From Solimonas marina (lineage in GTDB: Bacteria; Pseudomonadota; Gammaproteobacteria; Nevskiales; Nevskiaceae), in assembly GCF_012241385.1 (NCBI RefSeq), contig NZ_JAAVXB010000006.1, forward strand, positions 124,001 to 188,000: 64,000 nucleotides of DNA, given 5' to 3'. Position 1 is the stretch's first letter. The number at the start of each line of letters is the position of its first letter. The translations under genes were made by a program, and so were the position numbers. Shown here one piece after another: positions 34,335-42,353 of the stretch. Under the pieces are notes generated by a model that saw only the letters and a list, made by a program, of their open reading frames with translations, made no database searches and was not told where the DNA came from.

Positions 34335-36427
34335 GCGACGACGCCCTGCGCCGTCTGGCCGAACGTGCCGGTATCGCTTCGAACTGGACCGACTACCGTG
34401 GCGTGCCGCGGGTGGTCGGCGTACAGACGCTGCGCACCGTGCTCGACGCCATGGAGCTGCCGTGCGGAAGCGACGCACAGATCGCCGATAGCGAGGCGCG
34501 GCTCGCCAACGAGCAGCAGCGCGACGGCATTCCGCCGCTGCTGACGGCGGTCCATGGGCAGAGTCTGCAGATCGGCGGCACCGCGCACGGCGGCGGGGCT
34601 CTGACCGTCACGCGGGAAGACGGAGGCACGCAGGCACTGCAGGCCGAAGCCCGCGATGGCGGCTTGCGCATCGCTCAGGTCGATCTGCCACCGGGCTATC
34701 ACCGCCTGCACATCGGCGAACGCGAATCGACGCTGGCCGTGGCACCGAACCAGGCGTTCGGCGTCCGGGACGCCAGTGGCGGACGTCGCGTCTGGGGACT
34801 CGCCGCCCAACTCTACGGCCTGCGTCGTGACGGCGGTGGCGGACTGGGCGACTTCACGGCCCTGCGTGATCTCGTCGAGCAGGTCGCGGCACGCGGCGGT
34901 GATGCGCTGGCCATCAGTCCCGTGCATGCGCTGTTCGCCGCCGACCCCGGGCATTTCAGTCCGTATTCGCCGTCGAGCCGGCTGTTCCTCAACATCCTCC
35001 ACGCCGACCCGGCGCTGGCGATCGGCAGCGATACCTTGCGCGCACTGATCGACGAGCTTGGCGTCGGCGACACGCTGCAGCGGCTGGAATCGCAGGCGAT
35101 GGTCGACTGGCCGGCGGCCAGCCGCACCCGCCTCGCGCTGCTGCGCGCCAGCCACGCACAGCTGGCGCCGCGGCTGGCCGATGCAACCGATCCGCTCGGT
35201 GCGTCGTTCGCCCGCTTTGTCGTCGATGGCGGCGAGGCCCTGCTCGACCACGCGCGCTTCGAGGCCTTGCATGCCGAGCAGGTGCGCGACGGCCGCTGGT
35301 CGTGGCTGGACTGGCCGGCGGCACTGCGCGATCCGCGCGCGGCAGCGGTCGCCGCATTCGCCGATGCGCACGCCGACACCGTGCAATTCCATTTGTACGC
35401 GCAATGGCTGGCTGCACGCGGCCTGGCCGCGGTGCAGACCAGCGCCCGCGAGTCGGGCATGGCGATCGGCCTGATCGCCGACCTGGCGGTCGGCACCTCG
35501 AACGGCGGCAGCCACGCCTGGAGCCGACAGCGTGAAATGCTCACGGGCCTGTCGGTCGGCGCGCCGCCCGACCTGCTCAATGCCCTCGGCCAGAGCTGGG
35601 GCCTGTCGACGTTCTCGCCGCGCGCGCTGCGCCAGCACGGCTACGGCGCGTTCATCGAAATGCTGCGCGCCAATCTGCGCCACGCCGGTGGCCTGCGCGT
35701 CGACCACATTCTCGGCATGCGCCGCATGTGGCTGGTGCCACAAGGCGCCGATCCGATTGAAGGCGCATATCTGCAATTTCCGCTGCACGACATGCTGCAG
35801 CTGATCGCGCTCGAATCGCATCGGCACCGCGCGGTGATCGTCGGCGAGGATCTCGGCACGGTACCTGACGGCTTTCGCGACGAGCTCTACCGGCTCGGCA
35901 TCATGGGCATGCGCGTGCTGTGGTTCGAACGCGACTACGGACTGTTCGTCGAACCGTCACGCTGGCCGACCGGCGCGATGGCGACCACCACGACGCACGA
36001 TCTGCCGACCGTCGCCGGTTGGTGGCAAGGCCGCGACATCGATTGGCGCGCCCGGCTCAAGCTTTATGCGCCGGGCATGGACGAGGCACAGGACCGCGCC
36101 GAGCGCGATGAGGACCGCAAGCGGCTGTGGGGCGCGTTCCAGTACGCCGGCGTCACCGACCTGCCGGTGCCGCCGGCCCCGGAACATGCCGATGCCGCCA
36201 TCGACGCCGCCGTACGCTTCGTCGGCAAAACGCCGTCACCGCTGGCGATCGTACCGATCGAGGACATCGCCGGCCTCGTCGAACAGCCGAATGTGCCCGG
36301 CACCGTCGACGAGCACCCGAACTGGTGCCGGCGTCTGCCGGCCGATGCCGCCACCCTGCTGGCGACGCCGGATGCCCGGCGTCGTCTCGATGCCATCGGG
36401 CAGGCGCGTCAGGCCGCCGGCGACTGA
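34331..36427 (+). CDS. malQ: 4-alpha-glucanotransferase (amylomaltase)
   Basis: GH77 enzyme that disproportionates maltodextrins; 698 residues, the long MalQ type with an N-terminal extension. SDDALRRLAERAGIASNWTDYRG is the usual start; SPYSPSSRLFLN, nucleophile in GLRVDHILGMRRMW, VIVGEDLGTVPDGFRDEL with the acid/base, and TTHDLPTVAGWWQGRD follow. It would shorten or lengthen maltotetraose made by GlgX. Its 3' end overlaps the convergent LysR gene by 19 bases. Confidence 0.95.
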   Translation: MSDDALRRLAERAGIASNWTDYRGVPRVVGVQTLRTVLDAMELPCGSDAQIADSEARLANEQQRDGIPPLLTAVHGQSLQIGGTAHGGGALTVTREDGGTQALQAEARDGGLRIAQVDLPPGYHRLHIGERESTLAVAPNQAFGVRDASGGRRVWGLAAQLYGLRRDGGGGLGDFTALRDLVEQVAARGGDALAISPVHALFAADPGHFSPYSPSSRLFLNILHADPALAIGSDTLRALIDELGVGDTLQRLESQAMVDWPAASRTRLALLRASHAQLAPRLADATDPLGASFARFVVDGGEALLDHARFEALHAEQVRDGRWSWLDWPAALRDPRAAAVAAFADAHADTVQFHLYAQWLAARGLAAVQTSARESGMAIGLIADLAVGTSNGGSHAWSRQREMLTGLSVGAPPDLLNALGQSWGLSTFSPRALRQHGYGAFIEMLRANLRHAGGLRVDHILGMRRMWLVPQGADPIEGAYLQFPLHDMLQLIALESHRHRAVIVGEDLGTVPDGFRDELYRLGIMGMRVLWFERDYGLFVEPSRWPTGAMATTTTHDLPTVAGWWQGRDIDWRARLKLYAPGMDEAQDRAERDEDRKRLWGAFQYAGVTDLPVPPAPEHADAAIDAAVRFVGKTPSPLAIVPIEDIAGLVEQPNVPGTVDEHPNWCRRLPADAATLLATPDARRRLDAIGQARQAAGD

Positions 36428-37311
36428 GCGGCGCGTTCCTCGACCGTGCTGCGCACCAGTGCCAGCCAGGCGCGCGCGGCCGGCGACTGCGATTCGCGTC
36501 GCCACGCGACGCCCATGCGCCAGCGCAGGCTGGCGTCGGCGACCGGCATCGTCACCACGCCGCTGAGCGAGCGGCCGGCGGCCGACAGCTTGGGCAGCAG
36601 CACGACGCCGCTGCCGGATGCGACCATCGCCAGGATGAAATCTGCCTGCGCGCTGTGGATCACCTCGCGCGGCGCGATACCGCGGCGTTCCAGCGCCTTG
36701 CGGATCAGTTGGTTCAGCGCAAAACCCTCCTCGAACAGGATCAGCGGCATCTCGGTCAGCCATTTGAGCTGGAAGACCTTGGCGTGCGCGTGCGGATGGC
36801 TGACCGGCAGGCAGGCCAGCAGCGGATCGTCGCGTACGCACAGCCAGTCCAGTGCCGGATCGGTCGGCGGCAGCGTCGTCGCCACGTCCAGTTCGCCGCT
36901 GGCGACCGCCTGTTCGAGCAAGCGGCTACCGCGCTCGCGCAAGGTAATGACGATGTCCGGATACAACTGGCGATAGCGCGCCAGCAGCGGTGCGAACAGC
37001 ATTTCGCTGCCGAGTTGCGCCAGCCCCAGGCGCAGCTCGCCGCGTTGCAAACCGCGCAGTGCGTCCAGTTCGGCGCGCATGCGGTCCATGCCGTCGAGGA
37101 TCAGTTGCGCATGACGGTAAACGACCTCGCCCTCCGGGGTCAGCCGCACGCCGCTGCGGCTGCGCTCCAGCAAGCGTCCGCCGCACAGCAATTCGAGCTG
37201 GGCGATGGCCTTGCTCAGCGTCGGCTGCGTGGCATGTGCGTGCTCGGCGGCGCGGGCAAACGCGCCGTGGCGAACCACCTGTACGAAATAGCGCAGCGTG
37301 CGGTCGTCCAT
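36409..37311 (-). CDS. LysR-type transcriptional regulator
   Basis: 300 residues: an N-terminal winged helix-turn-helix (TLRYFVQVVRHGAFARAAEHAHATQPTLSKAIAQLE) and a C-terminal periplasmic-binding-protein-like effector domain. It is divergent from the cidA/lrgB pair over 74 bases containing two LysR-type boxes, the arrangement of CidR in Gram-positives and related regulators in proteobacteria. It probably activates that pair in response to a small metabolite (acetate for CidR; unknown here). Confidence 0.92.
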   Translation of the reverse strand: MDDRTLRYFVQVVRHGAFARAAEHAHATQPTLSKAIAQLELLCGGRLLERSRSGVRLTPEGEVVYRHAQLILDGMDRMRAELDALRGLQRGELRLGLAQLGSEMLFAPLLARYRQLYPDIVITLRERGSRLLEQAVASGELDVATTLPPTDPALDWLCVRDDPLLACLPVSHPHAHAKVFQLKWLTEMPLILFEEGFALNQLIRKALERRGIAPREVIHSAQADFILAMVASGSGVVLLPKLSAAGRSLSGVVTMPVADASLRWRMGVAWRRESQSPAARAWLALVRSTVEERAAQSPAA

Positions 37312-37312
37312 C

Positions 37313-37350
37313 TATTCGATATGTGAATATTTACAATGAATACTATTCAT
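37313..37350. promoter_or_regulatory. LysR operator region with two palindromes
   Basis: TATTC-N7-GAATA (37313-37329) and ATGAAT-ACT-ATTCAT (37336-37350) both contain a T-N11-A core, the standard LysR-type box. They lie in the short, AT-rich gap between the regulator and cidA. Confidence 0.65.
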
Positions 37351-37385
37351 TACTGGAATTCATTGGAAGCCTCTACGATGGCGGC

Positions 37386-37814
37386 ATGTCAACGATCAAC
37401 GCCGCCATCCGCCTGTCGAGCCGTCAGCATCCGCAGTTGGCGCGCGTCACGCAGATTTTCGCGATGCTGGTCTGGTGGTACGCCTGGGACGCGCTGTCAC
37501 GCGCGCTCGGCTTGCCGATTCCGGGCAGCATCCTCGCGCTGGGCAGCCTGCTGTTGCTGCTCCTGAGTGGCTGCATCCATCACAGCGCCCTGCGCCTCGG
37601 CGCCGACTGGCTGCTCGCCAATATGCTGCTGTTCTTCGTGCCGGCGGTCATGGCGATCTGGAAGCATCTGCCGCTGGTGCGCCTCGACGGCCCGCGCATC
37701 TTCGCCGTGATTCTGATCAGCACCGCAATGGTGATGGTCGCCACCGCGCTGCTGGTCGACATGGTGTTCCGCCTCAGCCGCCGCCGGGAGGCACAGCGTG
37801 CCGTCGCCCACTGA
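37386..37814 (+). CDS. cidA: CidA/LrgA-family holin-like membrane protein
   Basis: 142 residues with four predicted transmembrane helices: FAMLVWWYAWDALSRALG, PIPGSILALGSLLLLLLSG, WLLANMLLFFVPAVMAIW and FAVILISTAMVMVATALLV. The PIPGSILAL motif and the FFVPAVMAIW helix are family signatures. These proteins are holin-like or transport small carboxylates and affect cell lysis and pyruvate handling. The ATG is at 37386; an apparent longer frame runs over the complement of the LysR gene. It overlaps lrgB by 17 bases. Confidence 0.9.
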   Translation: MSTINAAIRLSSRQHPQLARVTQIFAMLVWWYAWDALSRALGLPIPGSILALGSLLLLLLSGCIHHSALRLGADWLLANMLLFFVPAVMAIWKHLPLVRLDGPRIFAVILISTAMVMVATALLVDMVFRLSRRREAQRAVAH

Positions 37815-38505
37815 ATGGCATCCGGAGTGGCTGTCGCTGCTGTGGCTGGCCGTCACAGTGGGCAGCTACTACCTGCTCAAGCCGGTCTACGCGCGCCTGC
37901 CGCGCTGGTGGACCTCGCCGCTGCTGACCGTACCGATCGTGCTGCTCGTGCTGGGTCTGATCATCGGCAACAACTACGACGCCTACATCCGTGACACGCA
38001 CTGGCTGCTGATGATGCTCGGCCCGGCCACCGTCGCGTTCGCACTGCCGGTGTTCCGCTATCGCCAGCTGATCCGTCGCAACTGGCTGGCGCTGACCGTC
38101 GGCGTGATCGGCGGCTGCGCGATCGCCATGACCACCTCCTGGCTGCTGGCCTCGCTGTTCGGTCTCGACGAAGACATTCGCCGCAGCCTCGTCGCCCGCT
38201 CGATCACCACGCCGCTGGCGATGGTGGTGTCGGCCGATGTCGGCGGCGTGCCGGAACTGACCGCGCTGTTCGTCGTCGTCACCGGCATCGCCGGCGCCGC
38301 GCTCGGCGAAATCCTGCTGGCGATCCTGCCGCTGCGTTCGGCACTGGCGCGCGGCACGCTGTTCGGCGTCGGCGCGCACGGCGCCGGTACCGCCAAGGCC
38401 TTCACCGTCGGCACCGAGGAAGGCACCATCGCCAGCCTGGCGATGGTCCTGGCCGGCCTGCTCTGTGTACTTTCCGCCCCGCTGATCTCGCACGTTCTGG
38501 CTTGA
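37798..38505 (+). CDS. lrgB: LrgB/CidB-family membrane protein
   Basis: 235 residues, about six or seven transmembrane segments; VGGVPELTALFVVVTGIAGAALG and FGVGAHGAGTAKAFTVGTEEGTIASLAMVLAG are diagnostic of LrgB. It probably forms a complex with the upstream CidA/LrgA-like protein. The start is GTG inside the end of cidA, an arrangement that favours coupled translation. The pair is likely controlled by the divergent LysR gene. Confidence 0.95.
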   Translation: MPSPTEWHPEWLSLLWLAVTVGSYYLLKPVYARLPRWWTSPLLTVPIVLLVLGLIIGNNYDAYIRDTHWLLMMLGPATVAFALPVFRYRQLIRRNWLALTVGVIGGCAIAMTTSWLLASLFGLDEDIRRSLVARSITTPLAMVVSADVGGVPELTALFVVVTGIAGAALGEILLAILPLRSALARGTLFGVGAHGAGTAKAFTVGTEEGTIASLAMVLAGLLCVLSAPLISHVLA

Positions 38506-38605
38506 GTGTCGCCGGCGTTTCATACGCCTGACCCATAGCGACCCTAAGCTCCCGCCGACGATGTACGCGCAGGGGGCGCGCCACACGTCAGCAGGAGATC
38601 AGGTC

Positions 38606-38845
38606 GTGCCGCACTTGCATTCGAGCCGGGGTAACCGCCGTGGCTGCCACCGCTCGCTGTGTCTTGTCGCCTTCGTTGGCTTACTGGGCCTCGCCGCCTG
38701 CGACAACAGTACGATCCGCGACGACGGCAGTTCGCCAGCACCGGAAACGCCGGCAACCCCGAGTGCGCTGCACTGCGCACCGGAACCGGGAACGAACGTC
38801 AGCCTCGCGCATGCCTGCGGCCCGGCGCCGGGGATGCGCGCATGA
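38606..38845 (+). CDS. Small lipoprotein upstream of the phospholipase
   Basis: 79 residues from a GTG at 38606 with AGGAG about 9 bases upstream. A basic N-terminus and hydrophobic LVAFVGLLGLAAC end in a lipobox Cys near residue 32. The mature part is about 48 residues, Pro/Thr-rich, with two further cysteines (ALHCAPEPG and AHACGPAPG). Its stop overlaps the phospholipase ATG by 4 bases. I know no name for it; it may be a chaperone or anchor for the secreted enzyme, as an inference from the coupling. Confidence 0.6.
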   Translation: MPHLHSSRGNRRGCHRSLCLVAFVGLLGLAACDNSTIRDDGSSPAPETPATPSALHCAPEPGTNVSLAHACGPAPGMRA

Positions 38846-40992
38846 ACGGCATCGACCGTCGCCGCTTCCTCAAGCTCGCCGGCGGCGCCACCGCCGCCGC
38901 CGCGCTGCCCGCCAGCATCCGCCGCGCGCTGGCGATTCCCGCCAACAACCGCAGCGGCACGATCAACGACGTCGAACACGTCGTGATCCTGATGCAGGAA
39001 AACCGCGCGTTCGACCATTACCTCGGCACCCTGCCCGGCGTGCGCGGTTTCGGCGACCGTTTCACGATTCCGCTGCCGGACGGCCGCAGCGTCTGGCAGC
39101 AGCAATACGAAAGCGACGGCGCCACGCGCCTGATCCAGCCCTACCACCTCGACCAGACGCAGGGCAACGCGCAGCGCGTCGACGGCACGCCACACGGCTG
39201 GGCCGACGCGCACGGCGCCTGGGACCGCGGTCGTCTGAGCCGCTGGCCGACGTACAAGAAGCCACAGTCGATGGGCCATTACAGCGAAGCCGAACTGCCG
39301 TTCCAGTTCGCGCTGGCCAACGCCTTCACGGTCTGCGACGCGTACTTCTGCGCGATCCACAGCAGCACCAACCCCAACCGCATCTTCCACTGGACCGGCA
39401 GCAACGATCCGCGCGGCACCCACGGCGGCCCGGCGATCGACAACACCTGGGACGGGCTGGCCGCGTCGACCGAGGGTTACACCTGGACGACTTATCCGGA
39501 GCGGCTCGAAGCGGCCGGCGTCAGTTGGAAGCTCTACCAGAACCTGCCGAACAACTTCACCGACAATCCGCTGGCCGGCTTCGTCCCGTATCGCCAGGCC
39601 AATGAGGCGCATGGCAACAATGCGGACGGCTCGCCGTATCCGGCCTATCAGGACGCGGACAACGTCGGCAATCCGCTGTACAAGGGCATCGCCAATACCC
39701 TGCCCGGCGGCAATGTCGCCAACCCGAACATGCTCGCGCAGTTTCGTGCCGACATCGCCGCCGGCGCGCTGCCGCAGGTGACGTGGATCGTCGCGCCGGA
39801 CGCGTATTCGGAGCACCCCGGCCCGTCGAGTCCGGTGCAGGGCGCCTGGTACACGCAGCAGGTGCTCGACGCACTGACCGCGGATCCCGAGCTGTGGAGC
39901 AAGACCGCGCTGATCGTGAACTTCGACGAAAACGACGGCTTCTTCGACCACGTGCCGCCGCCGTGCGCACCGTCGCTGGACGACAACGGCACACGCCTCG
40001 GTGGCGCGACCATCGCCATCGACGGCGAGACCCACAGCGACGGCCTGATCTACGGCCCCGGCCCGCGCGTGCCGATGTACGTGATTTCGCCGTGGAGCCG
40101 CGGCGGCTGGGTCTGCAGCGAAACCTTCAGCCACACCTCGGTGCTGCGCTTTCTCGAAAAGCGCTTCGGCGTCGCCGAACCGAATCAGTCGCCGTGGCGC
40201 CGCGCGGTCTGCGGCGACCTCACCTCGGCCTTCAACTTCGTCAACCCGAACGACGAGGCGCTGCCGTCGCTACCGGCGCGCAGCAAGCTCGAATCGGACG
40301 CGCTGCGCTACGCCCAGGAATTGCGCCCGCAGGTCGCCGTGCCCGACGAAGCCGTGCAGCAGGCACCGACGCAGCAACGCCTGGCCCGCCCATCGCGCGC
40401 GCTGCCGTACGAGCTGCACGCCACCTCGCGCGTCGACACCGGCACGAACACGCTGAAGCTGCTGTTCGCCAACAGCGGCAGCGCCGCCGCCGTGTTCCAC
40501 GCCTACGATCGTCTGCACCTCGAAGCGCCGCCGCGCCGCTACGGCCTGGCGCCCGGCACCGCACTCGAAGCCGAATGGTCGCTGGCCGCCGACAACGGCC
40601 AATACGACCTCTGGCTGCTCGGGCCCAACGGCTGGCATCGCCACTTCACGGGCCTTCGAACCACCGCCAGCGGCGCCGATCCCGAAATCCGCATCTGCTA
40701 CGACGTCGAACAGGGCGGCGTACATCTCGACCTGCGCAACCACGGCGACAGCGCCTGCCGCTTCATCGTCACGCCGAATGCCTACTTCGACGATGCGCCC
40801 GCCACGATCGAGGTCGCCGCCGGCGACAGCGGTACCTGGCGACGCGAGCTCACCGACAGCTTCCGCTGGTACGATTTCACCGTGACCCTGGAAGACGACA
40901 GCCGCTTCAGCCGCCGCTTCGCCGGCCGCGTCGAAACCGGCGAACCGTCGGTTTCGGATCCGGAGATGGGGCAAGCCTCAGGGGGCTCCTAG
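38842..40992 (+). CDS. Tat-exported phospholipase C, phosphocholine-specific type
   Basis: 716 residues starting NGIDRRRFLKLAGGATAAAA, a twin-arginine signal, so it is exported folded. The phosphoesterase domain has VVILMQENRAFDHYLGTLPG (metal/nucleophile region), THGGPAIDNTWD and IVNFDENDGFFDHVPPP. The C-terminal third holds two DUF756-like beta domains (PYELHATSRVDTGTNTLKL...; DPEIRICYDVEQGGVHLDL...), the layout of non-haemolytic PlcN. It should release phosphocholine-type head groups from lipids; substrate choice is unproven. Confidence 0.92.
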   Translation: MNGIDRRRFLKLAGGATAAAALPASIRRALAIPANNRSGTINDVEHVVILMQENRAFDHYLGTLPGVRGFGDRFTIPLPDGRSVWQQQYESDGATRLIQPYHLDQTQGNAQRVDGTPHGWADAHGAWDRGRLSRWPTYKKPQSMGHYSEAELPFQFALANAFTVCDAYFCAIHSSTNPNRIFHWTGSNDPRGTHGGPAIDNTWDGLAASTEGYTWTTYPERLEAAGVSWKLYQNLPNNFTDNPLAGFVPYRQANEAHGNNADGSPYPAYQDADNVGNPLYKGIANTLPGGNVANPNMLAQFRADIAAGALPQVTWIVAPDAYSEHPGPSSPVQGAWYTQQVLDALTADPELWSKTALIVNFDENDGFFDHVPPPCAPSLDDNGTRLGGATIAIDGETHSDGLIYGPGPRVPMYVISPWSRGGWVCSETFSHTSVLRFLEKRFGVAEPNQSPWRRAVCGDLTSAFNFVNPNDEALPSLPARSKLESDALRYAQELRPQVAVPDEAVQQAPTQQRLARPSRALPYELHATSRVDTGTNTLKLLFANSGSAAAVFHAYDRLHLEAPPRRYGLAPGTALEAEWSLAADNGQYDLWLLGPNGWHRHFTGLRTTASGADPEIRICYDVEQGGVHLDLRNHGDSACRFIVTPNAYFDDAPATIEVAAGDSGTWRRELTDSFRWYDFTVTLEDDSRFSRRFAGRVETGEPSVSDPEMGQASGGS

Positions 40993-41048
40993 CTCGGCCT
41001 TCAACACGTCCACACGGACCGGAATCGCCTAGCGCCGCACAGCCTGGG

Positions 41049-41678
41049 CTAAGGCGCGTCCGCCAGTAGCGCCGCGAGCGATCTCGTCAGATTGTCGCGA
41101 GCCTGCAGCTCGTACTTCGCACGAAATGCCTCGGTGCTGTAGAGGACCGGCCGGCGGGCAAACGCTTGAAGAATCCTGCGCCGCCCAGCACGGAATTCCG
41201 CGTCGGGAACCCATGCGTATTCCGCTCGAACCTGATGCTCGTATTCGGCAAAGCGCGCCGGCGCCGCGCCCAAAATCGACAGATCAACGTCGACCAGTAT
41301 CTGCGCATCGAAGCCGTCCGGAACCGCATCGTGCCGGGTCGCCATCACCAGCCGATAGAGGCGGTCCGCACCAGCCGCCGAACATCCGCTCGACAGGGCA
41401 TGCTCGCGAGCCCATGCCGCACTGCGCGCCTCGTTGTCATGCGCGCGCGTGTCGTAGATGGCGTCATGGAACCACAGCGCCAACTCCACTTCAGCCGGAC
41501 GCGCCGCAAGCTGTCGAACGACGCCGAAGTTCTGCAGACACTCCGCAAGGTGCTGCTGTGTATGGTAGTGACGCTGCGGTTCGGCGTAGCAGTCCAGCAG
41601 CCGATTGAACAAGGGCTCGTCTGGTTCGCCGACCCCGAGCTCCCGCCATGATCGCCGCCAGCTTTCCAGAAAATTCAT
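41049..41678 (-). CDS. HD-superfamily metal-dependent phosphohydrolase-like protein
   Basis: 209 residues with the COG4339-type core: RHYHTQQHLAECL supplies a histidine, LALWFHDAIYD the HD pair, NEARSAAWA and DLSILGA the later acidic positions. Proteins of this type are often annotated as NMDA-receptor-like by error; they are predicted phosphohydrolases with no known substrate. GGGAGGG precedes the ATG. It is convergent with the phospholipase gene. Confidence 0.85.
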   Translation of the reverse strand: MNFLESWRRSWRELGVGEPDEPLFNRLLDCYAEPQRHYHTQQHLAECLQNFGVVRQLAARPAEVELALWFHDAIYDTRAHDNEARSAAWAREHALSSGCSAAGADRLYRLVMATRHDAVPDGFDAQILVDVDLSILGAAPARFAEYEHQVRAEYAWVPDAEFRAGRRRILQAFARRPVLYSTEAFRAKYELQARDNLTRSLAALLADAP

Positions 41679-41825
41679 AGCATCCCTCCCATCCAGCTTC
41701 GCGCCGGACTGTCATCGCGCAAAGATCTTATGGGCTCGCGGAATTTTTTGGTTCTTCTGAGGATGAGGAGCGCCCAGCGATCACGACGACCCGGCGTAAA
41801 CATCCACGCTTCGACGCGTTGCGCA

Positions 41826-42242
41826 TCAAGGGCACACGGGCGGTTGATCGGAGTGCCACATGCGCAGCATGACGGCTGTCAGCACCTCGGTCACGCGCAC
41901 GGCCTGTTCGACCGCGACACCCGACAACACCCGGCCTGCCGAATCGTAGTAGGTTGCTTTCGTGCAAAGCACGACGTCGACCCGCTGCTGCGACGGCCTG
42001 CTGGTCGCCTCGATTTCATAAGGGCCGAGACGCGTGCCGCTGAGTGCCGGGTATGCATCGCCGATCCGTATCCATGCCCAGGCAGAATCACGAAGCTCGA
42101 AAGCATCGTGTAACGCCGCGAAGACCTCCGGCTTCTGTTGCAGCAGCGGATTCAGCGCGTCGGTGCGCAACGTCCCGCCAGCCGAGCATGGCAATGATGC
42201 GGCAAGGCTCAGGCAAGCGACTGCGAGCGGAATCCGGTTCAT
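41826..42242 (-). CDS. Exported hypothetical protein
   Basis: 138 residues starting with a signal peptide (NRIPLAVACLSLAASLPCSA-GG). The mature part contains LLQQKPEVFAALHDAFELRDSAWAWIRIGD and RVDVVLCTKATYYDSAGRVLSG. I do not recognise a family. It faces away from the M28B peptidase gene across about 110 bases. ATG 42242 is chosen because the signal peptide begins there. Confidence 0.55.
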   Translation of the reverse strand: MNRIPLAVACLSLAASLPCSAGGTLRTDALNPLLQQKPEVFAALHDAFELRDSAWAWIRIGDAYPALSGTRLGPYEIEATSRPSQQRVDVVLCTKATYYDSAGRVLSGVAVEQAVRVTEVLTAVMLRMWHSDQPPVCP

Positions 42243-42353
42243 GGTCGCTAGCCTATCGCGCGTTTCCCTCACTCGCATTGCCGCCGCGCGATGCCGGCAC
42301 GTTTGATTCGCTGAGCACGGCGATTTACCGTGCTGGCAAGGGAGGGTTTCGAA

